A DNA stretch of 64,000 nucleotides from Candidatus Cloacimonas sp. Lineage in GTDB: Bacteria > Cloacimonadota > Cloacimonadia > Cloacimonadales > Cloacimonadaceae. How positions within the stretch are numbered: position 1 is the stretch's first letter; each line of letters starts with the position of its first letter. The DNA is taken from positions 62,001-126,000 of the forward strand of contig JALOCJ010000004.1 of the NCBI GenBank assembly GCA_023227825.1, read 5' to 3'. A program made the translations under genes and the position numbers. Positions 8,299 to 17,920 of the stretch are shown here, piece after piece. The notes beneath the pieces are model-generated. The model made no database searches. It was not told the origin of the DNA and saw nothing but the letters and a program-made list of their open reading frames with translations.

Positions 8299-8919
8299 AT
8301 GGAACGCACAAAAATATTGCCCAGGCATTTATTACTGCTCTTTTCCCCGATAATAGCAGCTATTTTGGGGGGGTTGCTTTTTTCGGGAAGTTTTATTGAA
8401 TTTACTAATAATTGGGATGGCAGAGGTATCAGTCAGGCAGAATTATATTTTGCCCTCAGTTTTTTTATTGGTTCTTTGGCTTTCGGTTACAGCTGTCTCC
8501 CTAAAAAAGCATTATTAGGTGTGCAAATTTTTATACCACTTTTATATGGTCTTTTAATGCTACTCCGCTTTAAAATGGAGCTTAGCTTATTTTTGCTTTT
8601 TATTCTCAATCTGGTTTGCGGTTTTTTGTTGTGGCTTATTTTACGTTATACTTATTTTTCTAGGACTCTAATCAGGGTGCGGACTTTAATATTTTCTCTT
8701 GTTTCAGCTTTGGTTTTAAGCGTATATTTTAAGCTCTTAATGTCGCTTTTAAAACAAGCAAAAGGAGCAAATACTTTTAGGGATTATTTTCTTAATGCGT
8801 TGGTTTTATTTATTTTTATCGGTGTTGGCATTTCTCTGGCTATTTTAATTATTACCCGCAAAGAAATTAGGGAAGAAAGCAAGACCGCGAAGGAGGATGA
8901 AGAAGACGATGATTTCTGA
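8299..8919 (+). CDS. Integral membrane protein of unknown function
   Basis: 206 residues with about six hydrophobic helices (around 10-30, 47-65, 70-88, 93-115, 127-150 and 165-187) and an acidic, charged C-terminal tail (KTAKEDEEDDDF) expected in the cytoplasm. I do not recognise a family. It opens a plus-strand run with trmB, whose start overlaps its last codons, so the two are translationally coupled. The start has a modest site (GAAGG) preceded by a hairpin at 8262-8280. Confidence 0.75.
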   Translation: MERTKILPRHLLLLFSPIIAAILGGLLFSGSFIEFTNNWDGRGISQAELYFALSFFIGSLAFGYSCLPKKALLGVQIFIPLLYGLLMLLRFKMELSLFLLFILNLVCGFLLWLILRYTYFSRTLIRVRTLIFSLVSALVLSVYFKLLMSLLKQAKGANTFRDYFLNALVLFIFIGVGISLAILIITRKEIREESKTAKEDEEDDDF

Positions 8920-9535
8920 TCGGGATTTTTTTGTAATCAAACCGCGAATAAATGAACAGGGCAAATTTTTATGCTTGAATCCGGTTGATATATTTCCCGA
9001 TTCCAATCCTTTGTATCTGGAAATTGGTTGTGGTAAAGGTGAATTTATTTCCCATTATTCCATTATCCACCCTGAATACAATTATATCGGTTTGGAATCC
9101 GCAGAAAAAAGAATCAACAACACACTCAAGAAATTGACACCGGAACAAAATCCCAATGTTCGTCTTATGCGTTTGTATGTTGATGATTCAATCTGCCAGC
9201 TTTTTCCTGCAGAATCGGTTTCCGGGGTCTTTATTCAATATCCTGATCCCTGGCCCAAACGGAAACATCATCGCCGTCGTCTGATTCAAAAGGATTTTTT
9301 AAGTTCGCTGGCTATAATTTTAAAACCGCTGGCTCAGGTTCAAATTACTACTGATAATAGTGATTATGCTTCCTGGATTTTGGATGAATTTTTAGCTCAT
9401 CCCAGTTTTATATCCGTTTATGAGGAACTTTTACTTAAGCAATCCCCTTTTGATGAACACATTATTACCTGGTATGAATCCGAACAAAAGCGACAAGGTT
9501 TTGATCCGCAATATATGTTATTTAAACGAATTTAG
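8909..9535 (+). CDS. trmB: tRNA (guanine-N7-)-methyltransferase TrmB
   Basis: About 208 residues. The SAM-binding motif I is YLEIGCGKGEFI. The family signature follows: YIGLE, then FIQYPDPWPKRKHHRRRLIQ, which contains the PDPWPK(x)HH.RR core, and TDN. It makes m7G46 in tRNA variable loops. The ATG at 8897 abuts the AGGAGG ribosome site (zero spacing), so I prefer ATG 8909 (MISDRDFF), 12 bases downstream of that site. Either start overlaps the end of the upstream membrane-protein gene. Confidence 0.93.
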   Translation: MISDRDFFVIKPRINEQGKFLCLNPVDIFPDSNPLYLEIGCGKGEFISHYSIIHPEYNYIGLESAEKRINNTLKKLTPEQNPNVRLMRLYVDDSICQLFPAESVSGVFIQYPDPWPKRKHHRRRLIQKDFLSSLAIILKPLAQVQITTDNSDYASWILDEFLAHPSFISVYEELLLKQSPFDEHIITWYESEQKRQGFDPQYMLFKRI

Positions 9536-9547
9536 GAGTAAACACAT

Positions 9548-11239
9548 ATGAATAATAATTTCAGTACCAATTATCAAATCAACAAAATGCTCAATAATGT
9601 AGTGGAAAGCATAACTAATTTGGCAGAAGAACAATTATTACATATTCACAGCTTAACGCGTATTGGCGAATCACTTTCTTCAGAAACCGAATTGGATAAA
9701 ATATTTGATATGATTCTGGACGAGGGAATTTCCTTTACCCGAGCTGATGCTGCTACTATTTATACGGTTAATCAGGATGCCACCAAACTTCAGTTTGAAA
9801 TTGTTTATAATGCAACCTTAAATTTACGCAAAGGAGGAACCCGGGAACCTGTAAACTGGAAAAGCATTGACCTTTACGATGAAAATGGCAATCCGGTAGA
9901 TAATAAAATCGTAACTAATGTCTATCACCATAAGCACAGTTTATGTTTTGTTGATGTATACAAGGCAGAAGGTTACGATGTAAGTGGTACAATCAAGACC
10001 GATAGAGAAAATAATTACCGTTGTAAATCAATGCTAACCATACCCTTAAAAAACCATGAAGATACTGTTTTAGGTGTAATTCAATTTATCAATGCTATGG
10101 ATGAAGAAGGCAATATTATTTCTTTTACCGATGAGCATAAAGCAATGCTTTCTTCACTTGCTTCGCAAGCAGCAATTGCTCTTTCCAATAAAAAACTGAT
10201 TGAAAATTTGGAAGAATTGCTGAATCAGTTTATCCGTTCCATTGCCGGTGCTATTGAAAGGAAGTCCAAATATTCTTCCAATCATATTACCCGGGTAGCT
10301 CTGCTGACGGAAATGATAGCTAATAAAATAAATGATAAGGGAGAAAAATATTTTCCGGGTCGCAAATTCAGCGAAAATGAACTAAAAGAACTCTCTATGG
10401 CTGGCTGGATGCACGATGTAGGTAAAATTGTTACTCCCGAAGCAATTATGGATAAAAGCACAAAACTGGAAACAATTTGCGACCGCATAGAACTGGTAAA
10501 ATTGCGTTTGGAAAAACTGGAACTCTTGCTAACCTGGTTGCAGACAAAGCTAAACGAAAATGAATTTGCCGATTTCATTCATCAACACATTGATTCTGAA
10601 CTGGAACCGAAGGACTTTCCTAATTATTTTACCAATATAACCAACTTCCTGATCAATGTGAATGTAGGCAAAGAATTTGTTGATAAAGCCGATTTGGAAA
10701 AAATAGAAAAGCTGGGAAAGATAGATTTTGAATATGAAGGTAAGCACTATTTCATTTTTACGGAAGACGAAAAAAAGAATATGCTAATTAGCGGCAGGGG
10801 AACATTTACTCCTGAAGAAATGAAAATTATGCAAGACCATGTTGCCATCACCTGGGAAATGCTTTCCAAACTCTCTTTCCCCAAAAAGTATGAAAATGTA
10901 GCTTTCTATGCTGCTACCCATCATGAAGCGCTCAATGGAAAGGGCTATCCTAATGGCTATAAAGCCGAAAACTTACCTTTGCAATCCCGTATTTTAGCCG
11001 TGGCAGATATTTTTGAAGCATTGACCGCTGCCGATAGACCCTATAAACCAGCTAAGACCTTAAGTGAGTCATTAACTATTATGGGCTTTATGGTTAAGGA
11101 TGGTCATTTGGATAAAGACCTGGTTGATTTCTTTCTGGATAGCGGACTTTATAAAGAATATGCTGAACGCTTTATGAAAAAGGATTATATTGATGATGTA
11201 GATATTGATTCCATAAAGTCAAAATACTCTAATCAATGA
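9548..11239 (+). CDS. GAF domain plus HD-GYP cyclic-di-GMP phosphodiesterase
   Basis: 563 residues. Residues ~30-215 form a GAF sensor domain (ending in SLASQAAIALSNKKLIENLE), then a linker helix, then an HD-GYP domain: WMHDVGKI with the HD pair at 289-290, H431, HHE at 458-460 and NGKGYP at 463-468. The family usually has DG before xGYP, and here it is Asn-Gly. About 110 residues (roughly 305-415), mostly helical and charged, are inserted between the HD pair and the later histidines, which makes this longer than typical HD-GYP domains. It probably degrades cyclic-di-GMP in response to a GAF-bound signal. Overlaps dusB by four bases (ATGA). Confidence 0.88.
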   Translation: MNNNFSTNYQINKMLNNVVESITNLAEEQLLHIHSLTRIGESLSSETELDKIFDMILDEGISFTRADAATIYTVNQDATKLQFEIVYNATLNLRKGGTREPVNWKSIDLYDENGNPVDNKIVTNVYHHKHSLCFVDVYKAEGYDVSGTIKTDRENNYRCKSMLTIPLKNHEDTVLGVIQFINAMDEEGNIISFTDEHKAMLSSLASQAAIALSNKKLIENLEELLNQFIRSIAGAIERKSKYSSNHITRVALLTEMIANKINDKGEKYFPGRKFSENELKELSMAGWMHDVGKIVTPEAIMDKSTKLETICDRIELVKLRLEKLELLLTWLQTKLNENEFADFIHQHIDSELEPKDFPNYFTNITNFLINVNVGKEFVDKADLEKIEKLGKIDFEYEGKHYFIFTEDEKKNMLISGRGTFTPEEMKIMQDHVAITWEMLSKLSFPKKYENVAFYAATHHEALNGKGYPNGYKAENLPLQSRILAVADIFEALTAADRPYKPAKTLSESLTIMGFMVKDGHLDKDLVDFFLDSGLYKEYAERFMKKDYIDDVDIDSIKSKYSNQ

Positions 11240-12198
11240 CTTTTCCTTTGGGGAATAAACCGCTTCTTTTTTTAGCGCCCTTAGCTGGCTATACCGATTC
11301 TGCATTTCGTCAAATTTGTAAAAATTGGGGAGCTGAAGTTTTAGAAAGCGAAATGGTTAGTGCTGAGGGGTTGATAAGGAATTCCGTTAAAACCTTGCAA
11401 TATGTCCATTTTGATGAATCTGAGCACCCTTTCGGCATTCAGATTTTTGGTTGTAATCCACTTACAATGGCAAAAGCAGCAACCTTATTGTTACCCCTGA
11501 AACCTGATTTTATAGACCTCAATATGGGCTGCCCGGTGAAAAAAGTTGTCCGCAAAGGAGCTGGTTCAGCTTTAATGCAGACACCCTCTTTGGCAGAAAA
11601 AATCGTTAAAGAAGTTAAAAACGCCTTACAGGGTATTATACCTTTAAGCGTTAAATTTCGCAGTGGCTGGAACTTCCAGAATCAGAACTACCTGGAATTT
11701 GGTTTAAGGTTACAGGAAAACGGAGCTGATTTTCTCTGTTTGCATCCCAGAACTTCAAGTCAGATGTTTTCGGGCTCCAGCAAATGGGAACAAATAAAAA
11801 TCCTGAAACAAAATGTGCAAATTCCGGTTATTGGTAATGGTGATATTAAAACTCCGGAAGATGCACAAAGAATGATAACAGAAACCAATTGTGACGGAAT
11901 AATGATTGGTAGAGGTGCCTTAGGGAAACCCTGGCTTTTTGCTCAATGTAGTGAATTGATTTCTACGGGAACTTATCATCCTGTAACCCAAAAAGAAATC
12001 GTGAAGACCATTTTTGCACATCTGGATAAGGCATTACTATATAAATCAGAATATGTTGTAATACGCGAAATCCGTGCGCATCTTTGTTTTTATACAAAAG
12101 GCATTTTGGGAGGAGCTGAACTGAGAAATCAAATAAATCATACGGAAAGCATAAGTGAACTAAAAGCTATCATCCTGAAGGGTTTTTCCCTTATATAA
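11236..12198 (+). CDS. dusB: tRNA-dihydrouridine synthase
   Basis: 320 residues. An FMN-dependent TIM barrel with the Dus signatures: LAPLAGYTDSAFRQIC near the N-terminus, EMVSAEGL, then DLNMGCPVKKVVRKGAGSAL with the catalytic Cys, LCLHPRTSSQMFSG, IPVIGNGDIKTPEDA and GIMIGRGALGKPWLF. It reduces uridines in the tRNA D-loop. The bacterial DusB subgroup is the closest by motif. The start overlaps the HD-GYP stop as ATGA. After it comes a 642-bp gap occupied by the large repeat at 12237. Confidence 0.93.
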   Translation: MTFPLGNKPLLFLAPLAGYTDSAFRQICKNWGAEVLESEMVSAEGLIRNSVKTLQYVHFDESEHPFGIQIFGCNPLTMAKAATLLLPLKPDFIDLNMGCPVKKVVRKGAGSALMQTPSLAEKIVKEVKNALQGIIPLSVKFRSGWNFQNQNYLEFGLRLQENGADFLCLHPRTSSQMFSGSSKWEQIKILKQNVQIPVIGNGDIKTPEDAQRMITETNCDGIMIGRGALGKPWLFAQCSELISTGTYHPVTQKEIVKTIFAHLDKALLYKSEYVVIREIRAHLCFYTKGILGGAELRNQINHTESISELKAIILKGFSLI

Positions 12199-12236
12199 AA
12201 CAAACTCTGAAGAATGAAATTACAAGACAGTATCTA

Positions 12237-12690
12237 TGCTCCGGTCATTATCTTGATTTATTAACTTACCTTGTGGATGTAAGTTAACTACCTGTTGCCT
12301 AGTCGTTTCTTTAATGTCTCTTTAACGATCCTTAAACAATACCTTAACTTCGTTTAGGAATCGTTTAAGAAGTGTTTAAGCAGCACTAAAGAATCAACTT
12401 GGCAGGGAATAATGCGCTGTCTAAAAACAGGTAAAGGTCTCGCCAATTGCAAGCTAAATTATTACAACATAGGATAAATATTTGATTTTGAACGCTATAA
12501 ATTATGAATATGAAATAGGGGAAAAAAGGTTAATGTAAAGTCCTGTTTCGCCAATTTCTTTTCTCTGCTGACATTGTTTTTTTTTATGGGATGGTAGTTA
12601 TATTGCACAGACATCTGCTAATTGCTGTTTTCGCAGAAATCCACATCAGACAGGGAAATATTTCTGCCTTTTAAATGTGAAAAACATATA
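12237..12690 (+). repeat. ~450-bp dispersed noncoding repeat, copy A
   Basis: This stretch aligns along its whole length with the reverse complement of 47760-48203. Shared blocks include CTCCGGTCAT, ATCTTGATTTAT, TAACTACCTGTT, TTCTTTAATG, ATCAACTTGGCAGG, CCAATTGCAAGCTAA, CTATAAATTATGAA, CTGACATTGTTT, AGTTATATTG and AATCCACATCAG, in order. By eye, identity is about three quarters. No open frame is shared, so it is noncoding or long decayed. The 12321-12368 part forms a long imperfect hairpin built of TTTAACGAT/ATCGTTTAA blocks. Ends are approximate. The rest of the gap to the next gene (12690-12840) shows only a possible -35, TTGACA, at 12763. Confidence 0.75.
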
Positions 12691-12840
12691 AATCTACATA
12701 AAATTATATCAGAGTTATCCGTGAAATCTTTAAAAGTAAATACATAATCTGCGGGAAACTTCTTGACACTTTGCTTAGGTTTGGAAATAGAAACCAAAGG
12801 GTATTAACTTACCTGAATAAAATAAAAACAGGGAGAAAAA

Positions 12841-13446
12841 ATGAAATATTTTCGTAAACTGGTTGGCGATAAGTGTTATCTTTCCCCCGTCTCTATGGAT
12901 GATGTGGAAAAATACACTGAGTGGTTGAATGATCTGGAAATTGGGCAATTTGTTACACTTGCTCACATAGTTCTGGATATGGAAAAAGAAACTGAACTGC
13001 TGCGTAAATTGATGGAAGGAAATTATATCTTTGCCATTGTAGAAAAAGATACTAACAAAGTTATCGGAAATTGTGGAATTCATCAGGTTTCACAAGTTCA
13101 CAGAAATGCTTCTCTGGGAATTTTTATAGGGGAAAAGACCTTTTGGAATCAGGGTATCGGAACAGAAGCAACAGGTTTGCTGCTTGATTTTGCTTTCAAT
13201 ATATTAAATCTGCATAATGTTTATCTTTCAGTGATGTCCTATAATAAACGGGCTATTCGTTGTTATGAAAAAATAGGGTTCAAAAAAGTTGGAGAGCATA
13301 GAGAATTTATATTTGTTTCAGGACAATATCATAATGTTTGTATTTACGATATACTGGCAAGTGAATTCACCAGTCCTTATGTGAAAAAGGTCTTTAATTA
13401 TAGCATTAGTGATGAAGCAGGTCGCAGTAAAATAAGCATTGTCTAA
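12841..13446 (+). CDS. GNAT-family N-acetyltransferase (RimJ/RimL-like)
   Basis: 201 residues. The GNAT fold is visible: YLSPVSMDDVEKYTEWLND at the start, FAIVEKDTNKVIGNCGIH (beta4), then acetyl-CoA motif A around IGEKTFWNQGIGTEATGLLL (pattern Q/R-x-x-G-x-G/A), followed by NVYLSVMSYNKRAIRCYEKI and GFKKVGEHRE. It resembles the RimJ/RimL/SpeG branch, which acetylates protein N-termini or small amines. The substrate is unknown. The start has a GGGAG ribosome site. The next gene begins directly after its stop. Confidence 0.85.
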   Translation: MKYFRKLVGDKCYLSPVSMDDVEKYTEWLNDLEIGQFVTLAHIVLDMEKETELLRKLMEGNYIFAIVEKDTNKVIGNCGIHQVSQVHRNASLGIFIGEKTFWNQGIGTEATGLLLDFAFNILNLHNVYLSVMSYNKRAIRCYEKIGFKKVGEHREFIFVSGQYHNVCIYDILASEFTSPYVKKVFNYSISDEAGRSKISIV

Positions 13447-14559
13447 ATGTTACAAAAAATAAAAGGACAGGAAAACGCCTTAGAGTTATTAAATAAGGCA
13501 ATTGAAAATGACCGTATTGCTCAGGCATATTTATTTTACGGTAGTGATGGTGTTGGTAAATTTACTGCTGCTCTCAATTTCGGAATGGCAGTTAATTGTT
13601 TAGCTACCAGTGAATTAAAACCCTGTGGAAAATGTGATGCCTGTCATAAATTCCTGCAATTAGAGCATCCCGATTTCGTATATCTTTTCCCTACTCCCAA
13701 TTTGAATCTTAGCGCGGAAGGGGAAATTAAGAATACGGAAGCCCAAAAATCTTATGAAGCATATCTGCAGAATAAAATAAATACACCCTGGAAGGACTTT
13801 TTTTTCAAAGAATCAACAGAAATCCGTAAAGAAAGCATTGCCCTATTGAACAAACGGTTGGAACTATCCATTCACGAAGCTAAATATAGAATAGTGATTA
13901 TTGAAGATGCAGATATGATGAATAATGCTACTGCCAATGCTTTTTTAAAAACCCTGGAAGAACCTCCGGAAAGAACTATTATTATTCTCATAACTGAACG
14001 GTTGCCATTAATTTTACCTACTATCCTTTCCCGCACTCAACCTGTTTATTTTAAGCCGTTAACCCGCAGTGTAATTGAAGAAATCCTGATCAATGAATTT
14101 GAAATTAATTCTGCTTTTGCCAGATCAGCTTCCCGAATTTGTGCCGGTAATTTGAAAACTGCTATTAGAATTGCTTCAGAAAGTGAATCTCTTTCCAGTA
14201 ACTGGGCTTTTGAAATCTTTTCTCTGGCTGCTAAAGAAGACGATTTGGGCTATTTGGATTTGGCAGAAAAGTATAAAAAAAATCAGACAATAGACCAGGT
14301 AATTGATTTATTAAAGTACATAAGAATTATTGCCAGTGACTTAGGCTCTTTGATAACTAATCCGGAAAGCGAAATTACCAATATAGATAAAATAGATTTC
14401 TTGAAACCTATGGCAGAAGCAAATCCTAAAATAGATGACCGGCTTTATGATTTCCTCCTTTTTCTGGAAGAACTAAATCGTAAAGTTGAGGGTTATGCCA
14501 ACCTGAATTTGGTGCTTATCAACCTCTATCTAAACTGCAAACTTTTGCTAAAACCATAA
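13447..14559 (+). CDS. holB: DNA polymerase III delta'-type clamp-loader subunit
   Basis: 370 residues. AAA+ fold with a degenerate Walker A (YGSDGVGKFTAA, Phe where Ser/Thr is usual, consistent with the non-hydrolysing delta' subunit), a zinc knuckle CGKCDACHKF plus the earlier Cys (VNCLATSELKPCG), the Walker B-like VIIEDADMM and sensor 1 region NAFLKTLEEPPERTI-FILI. Members of this family load the beta clamp with gamma/tau and delta. Immediately adjacent to the GNAT gene (stop then ATG) and to murJ. Confidence 0.88.
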   Translation: MLQKIKGQENALELLNKAIENDRIAQAYLFYGSDGVGKFTAALNFGMAVNCLATSELKPCGKCDACHKFLQLEHPDFVYLFPTPNLNLSAEGEIKNTEAQKSYEAYLQNKINTPWKDFFFKESTEIRKESIALLNKRLELSIHEAKYRIVIIEDADMMNNATANAFLKTLEEPPERTIIILITERLPLILPTILSRTQPVYFKPLTRSVIEEILINEFEINSAFARSASRICAGNLKTAIRIASESESLSSNWAFEIFSLAAKEDDLGYLDLAEKYKKNQTIDQVIDLLKYIRIIASDLGSLITNPESEITNIDKIDFLKPMAEANPKIDDRLYDFLLFLEELNRKVEGYANLNLVLINLYLNCKLLLKP

Positions 14560-16134
14560 ATGGAAGAAAAGAGCACACATCGGACTTTGGCAAAGAACAT
14601 CAGTACGATGTCCATAAGTGTATTTATTAGCCGCATAATAGGTCTGATTAGAGACCAGGTAATGGCTTTTTTCTTTGGCACAACCTATTTGAATGATGCC
14701 TTCAACGTGGGATATAATATTCCCAATCTATTAAGACGTTTGTTTGGGGAAGGAGCACTTTCTACAGCTTTTGTTCCTCTCTATAATGATATTAAAATTA
14801 AGCAGGGCAAGGAAAAACAGATAGATTTTGCCCTGAACCTGCTGAGTGTTTTAACTCTTATTCTTTGTCTTTTAACAATTTTAGGAATAGCACTTGCCCC
14901 TTTGATTGTGAAATGTCTCTATCCCGGTTTGGCACCCCATACTGCAATACTGGCTATTAAGCTTACGCGGATTATTTTCCCTTACCTGTTTTTTATTGGT
15001 TTATCTTCCACTTTCATTGCCATTTTGAACTCGCATAACTATTTTTTTATGACCGGGCTTTCTTCTGCTTTACTCAATGTGGGAATGATTGCTTCAGTTG
15101 TTATTCCCTATTTTGTGTTAAAAGTAAGGGGAGAGGATTTAATTATTTGGGCTGGTTGGGGAGTTATAGTTGGCGGTTTTCTACAAACGGTGATTAATTT
15201 CCCCTATTTAAAAAAGATTGGTTACCGTTGGGCAATTTATCTTAAGTTTGGTTCAGAATCTTTGTCTCTACTCTGGAAACGTTTCATTCCCAGTATGATA
15301 GGAATTGGTATTCGGGAAATTAATTTGATTGCTGATTCGCTGATGGCATCCTTTTTACCGATTGGTTCAATTACTGCATTAAGTTTTGGCAACCGTTTAA
15401 TGCAATTACCCTTAGGGATTTTCGGTATTTCTACAGGAACAGCTGTGCTCCCTTTTTATTCGCGCTGTGTTTCTACTGAAAATTATGAAGAGCTTTCAGA
15501 AAGTATCCGTTTTACAGGTTTAAATCTTGCCTATATTATGCTTCCTGTAACGACAATTATTTTAGCTTTGGGTGAGGATTTTGTTCGCATCCTTTTTCAA
15601 AGTGGAGCTTTTCAGGAAAGAGCGGTTTGGATGACTTCCCGGGCGCTGATTTTTTATTCTCTGGGCTTAATTTTTTATAGCTTGAATCAAACAATTACTC
15701 CTGTATTTTATGCTTATAAGGATACTAAAACACCTGTTAAAATTGCTGCGTGTATGGCAGCATTAAATATCACCCTGAACTTTATTTTGATGCAGTTTAT
15801 GGCTCATCGGGGTTTAGCTCTTTCAACTTCTATAACTGCCTGTGTAAATTTCTTTTTGTTACTTTACCTTATCCGCAAAAAGATGCCGGAAATATCGTTT
15901 TCCCGGATAGCCATAAATATCCTCAAATCCTTGTTAATTTGTGCTTTTTTATACTTGCTTCTCTATATAAGCTGTAAACTTTGTCCGGTAAGTGGCAGAA
16001 TTGCTTTACTAATAAGGGATGCAATATTTTCCGCAATTGTTCTAATTCTTTTTTACATAACAGGTATTCTTATAAAAATTGATTATATCAGTCAGACAGG
16101 CAAGAAATTATGCCAGCGTTTTCTCCAGAAATAA
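14560..16134 (+). CDS. murJ: Lipid II flippase MurJ (MviN)
   Basis: 524 residues with about 14 hydrophobic helices. Family hallmarks: the N-terminal SISVFISRIIGLIRDQVMA, FFGTTYLNDAFNVGYNIPNLLRRLFGEGALS spanning helices 1-2, and GTAVLPFYSR in the second lobe. It flips lipid II across the inner membrane for peptidoglycan synthesis, and the lipid II-making enzymes are encoded in the dcw cluster just downstream. The start codon follows the holB stop directly, and its 3' end overlaps uvrC by 25 bases. Confidence 0.93.
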   Translation: MEEKSTHRTLAKNISTMSISVFISRIIGLIRDQVMAFFFGTTYLNDAFNVGYNIPNLLRRLFGEGALSTAFVPLYNDIKIKQGKEKQIDFALNLLSVLTLILCLLTILGIALAPLIVKCLYPGLAPHTAILAIKLTRIIFPYLFFIGLSSTFIAILNSHNYFFMTGLSSALLNVGMIASVVIPYFVLKVRGEDLIIWAGWGVIVGGFLQTVINFPYLKKIGYRWAIYLKFGSESLSLLWKRFIPSMIGIGIREINLIADSLMASFLPIGSITALSFGNRLMQLPLGIFGISTGTAVLPFYSRCVSTENYEELSESIRFTGLNLAYIMLPVTTIILALGEDFVRILFQSGAFQERAVWMTSRALIFYSLGLIFYSLNQTITPVFYAYKDTKTPVKIAACMAALNITLNFILMQFMAHRGLALSTSITACVNFFLLLYLIRKKMPEISFSRIAINILKSLLICAFLYLLLYISCKLCPVSGRIALLIRDAIFSAIVLILFYITGILIKIDYISQTGKKLCQRFLQK

Positions 16135-17915
16135 AAACAAAACTTGCATTGCTTCCTGAACAACCTGGGGTCTATCTGTGGAAAGATAAGGACGGAACTA
16201 TTATCTATATAGGCAAGGCATTAAACTTGAAACATCGCATCAAAAATTATTTGAATCCTACAGGTAAAGACCTTAAGACAGAGCATTTGATAAAGAATAT
16301 TACCGATTTGGATTACATTATTACCAATAGCGAAGCCGATGCCTTTATTTTGGAAGCTACCTTAATTAAGCGTTACCGTCCCAAATATAATATTATGCTG
16401 AAAGACGATAAACGCTATCCTTTTGTAAAAATAACGGTTAATGAACCCTTTCCCCGAATTTTTATCACCCGGGAATTACTGAAAGATAATGCCAAATATT
16501 TTGGTCCTTACACGGAAGTTCGTTATCTGCGAAATACTTTACGCGATTTGGAATGGATATTTCCTTTGCGTAGCTGTAATAGAAATATTCCGAAAATTAA
16601 ATATAAACAGCCCTGTATGAATTTTCAACTGGGTAAATGTCCTGCTCCCTGTATCGGCAATATTAGTCAAAGTGATTATACAAAAACCGTAAATCAACTT
16701 TTACGCTTTTTCAATGGCCGCTATACGGACTTATTAGATGAACTGAGAGCAGAAATGCAAAATGCCTCTAAAGAACTCCGTTTTGAAGAAGCAGGAAAAT
16801 TCCGTGACCGCATAATTGCCATTGAACGCATTCAAAAAAGACAATCCGTCTTCAATGTAGAAGGCGGCAATATAGATATTATCGGTTTTTATAGAGAAGA
16901 AAAAAGAGCCGTCTGTGTAATTCTAAAAATGAAAAACGGAGCTATTATTCATCAGGAAAATTATCCGCTTACAAACTTTGATTTTGAAGAACCGGATAGT
17001 ATCCTGGCAAGCTTTTTACAACTTTATTATACTGATAAAGAAGAACTGCCGGAAGAAGTCCTTTTACCCTTTGCTCCGAAGGACTTGCATAAACTAAATT
17101 CCTGGCTGGGAAATAAACTGCAAATACCTCAAAGAGGAGAAAAAACCAAACTGATAGCAATGGCAAAACGCAATGCCTTTAATATCATAGAAGAAAGCAA
17201 ACTGGCACATCTAAGAAAAGCTAACAGGACTATTTTTCCTGTTCAGGAACTGAAAGAAGCATTAAAATTACCCAAACTTCCCCGCAAAATTGTCTGTATG
17301 GATATTTCCACCATTCAAGGAAGTGATACTGTTTCTTCCGCTGTCTTTTTTGAAAACGGCAAAAGCAAAAAAAAGTTTTATCGTCATTTCATTATTCGCA
17401 GTATTGAAAGCCAAAATGATTATGCCGCTATGCAGGAAACAATGGCTCGTTTTTTAGCGGAAACCGAAAAAGAACCCCAAATGAAACCCGACCTCATTGT
17501 TATTGATGGAGGTAAAGGACAGCTTTCTGCCAGTGAACAAATATTAAGAGCTTCAGGGAAAGAAAATATTAATATTATTGCCTTAGCCAAAAGAGCTGAA
17601 GAGGTCTTTGTCCCGGAAAATGAACAATCAATCATTCTCCCCCATTCATCTTCCGCTTTACGATTATTAATCAATATCAGAGATGAAGCACATCGCTTTG
17701 CTATTACATTACATAGAAAAAGACGCTCCCGCAGAACTTTAGAAAGCACACTGGAAAATATTCCCGGCATCGGAGAAAAAAATATATTTTTGCTGTTGAA
17801 AGAACTGGGCAGTGTGGAAAATATTGCTAATGCGAATATAGAAACATTATCTAAAATAAAAGGTATAGGACCTGAAACCGCAAAGAAAATATACAATTAT
17901 TTTCATAAAAATTAA
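16110..17915 (+). CDS. uvrC: Excinuclease ABC subunit C
   Basis: 601 residues, full-length UvrC. GIY-YIG nuclease at ~15-95 (PGVYLWKDKDGTIIYIGKAL, NLKHRIKNYL, then the metal-ligand Glu in ADAFILEATLIKRY). The Cys cluster C-x12-C-x7-C-x3-C (RSCNRNI ... QPCMNF ... GKCPAPC) is known to hold an Fe-S cluster in this family. A UVR motif follows (LRFEEAGKFRDRI), then the RNase H-like endonuclease (CMDISTIQGS) and two helix-hairpin-helix motifs (IPGIGEKN, IKGIGPETA). It makes both incisions in nucleotide excision repair. A second, nuclease-dead UvrC-like gene lies at 48414. Confidence 0.96.
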   Translation: MPAFSPEIKTKLALLPEQPGVYLWKDKDGTIIYIGKALNLKHRIKNYLNPTGKDLKTEHLIKNITDLDYIITNSEADAFILEATLIKRYRPKYNIMLKDDKRYPFVKITVNEPFPRIFITRELLKDNAKYFGPYTEVRYLRNTLRDLEWIFPLRSCNRNIPKIKYKQPCMNFQLGKCPAPCIGNISQSDYTKTVNQLLRFFNGRYTDLLDELRAEMQNASKELRFEEAGKFRDRIIAIERIQKRQSVFNVEGGNIDIIGFYREEKRAVCVILKMKNGAIIHQENYPLTNFDFEEPDSILASFLQLYYTDKEELPEEVLLPFAPKDLHKLNSWLGNKLQIPQRGEKTKLIAMAKRNAFNIIEESKLAHLRKANRTIFPVQELKEALKLPKLPRKIVCMDISTIQGSDTVSSAVFFENGKSKKKFYRHFIIRSIESQNDYAAMQETMARFLAETEKEPQMKPDLIVIDGGKGQLSASEQILRASGKENINIIALAKRAEEVFVPENEQSIILPHSSSALRLLINIRDEAHRFAITLHRKRRSRRTLESTLENIPGIGEKNIFLLLKELGSVENIANANIETLSKIKGIGPETAKKIYNYFHKN

Positions 17916-17920
17916 AGCAA

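Noticed and set aside
12763..12840. Promoter of the GNAT-holB-murJ-uvrC run at TTGACA 12763
   Set aside because: A perfect -35 is present, but I could not find a matching -10 at 16-18 bp, so I do not list it as a promoter.
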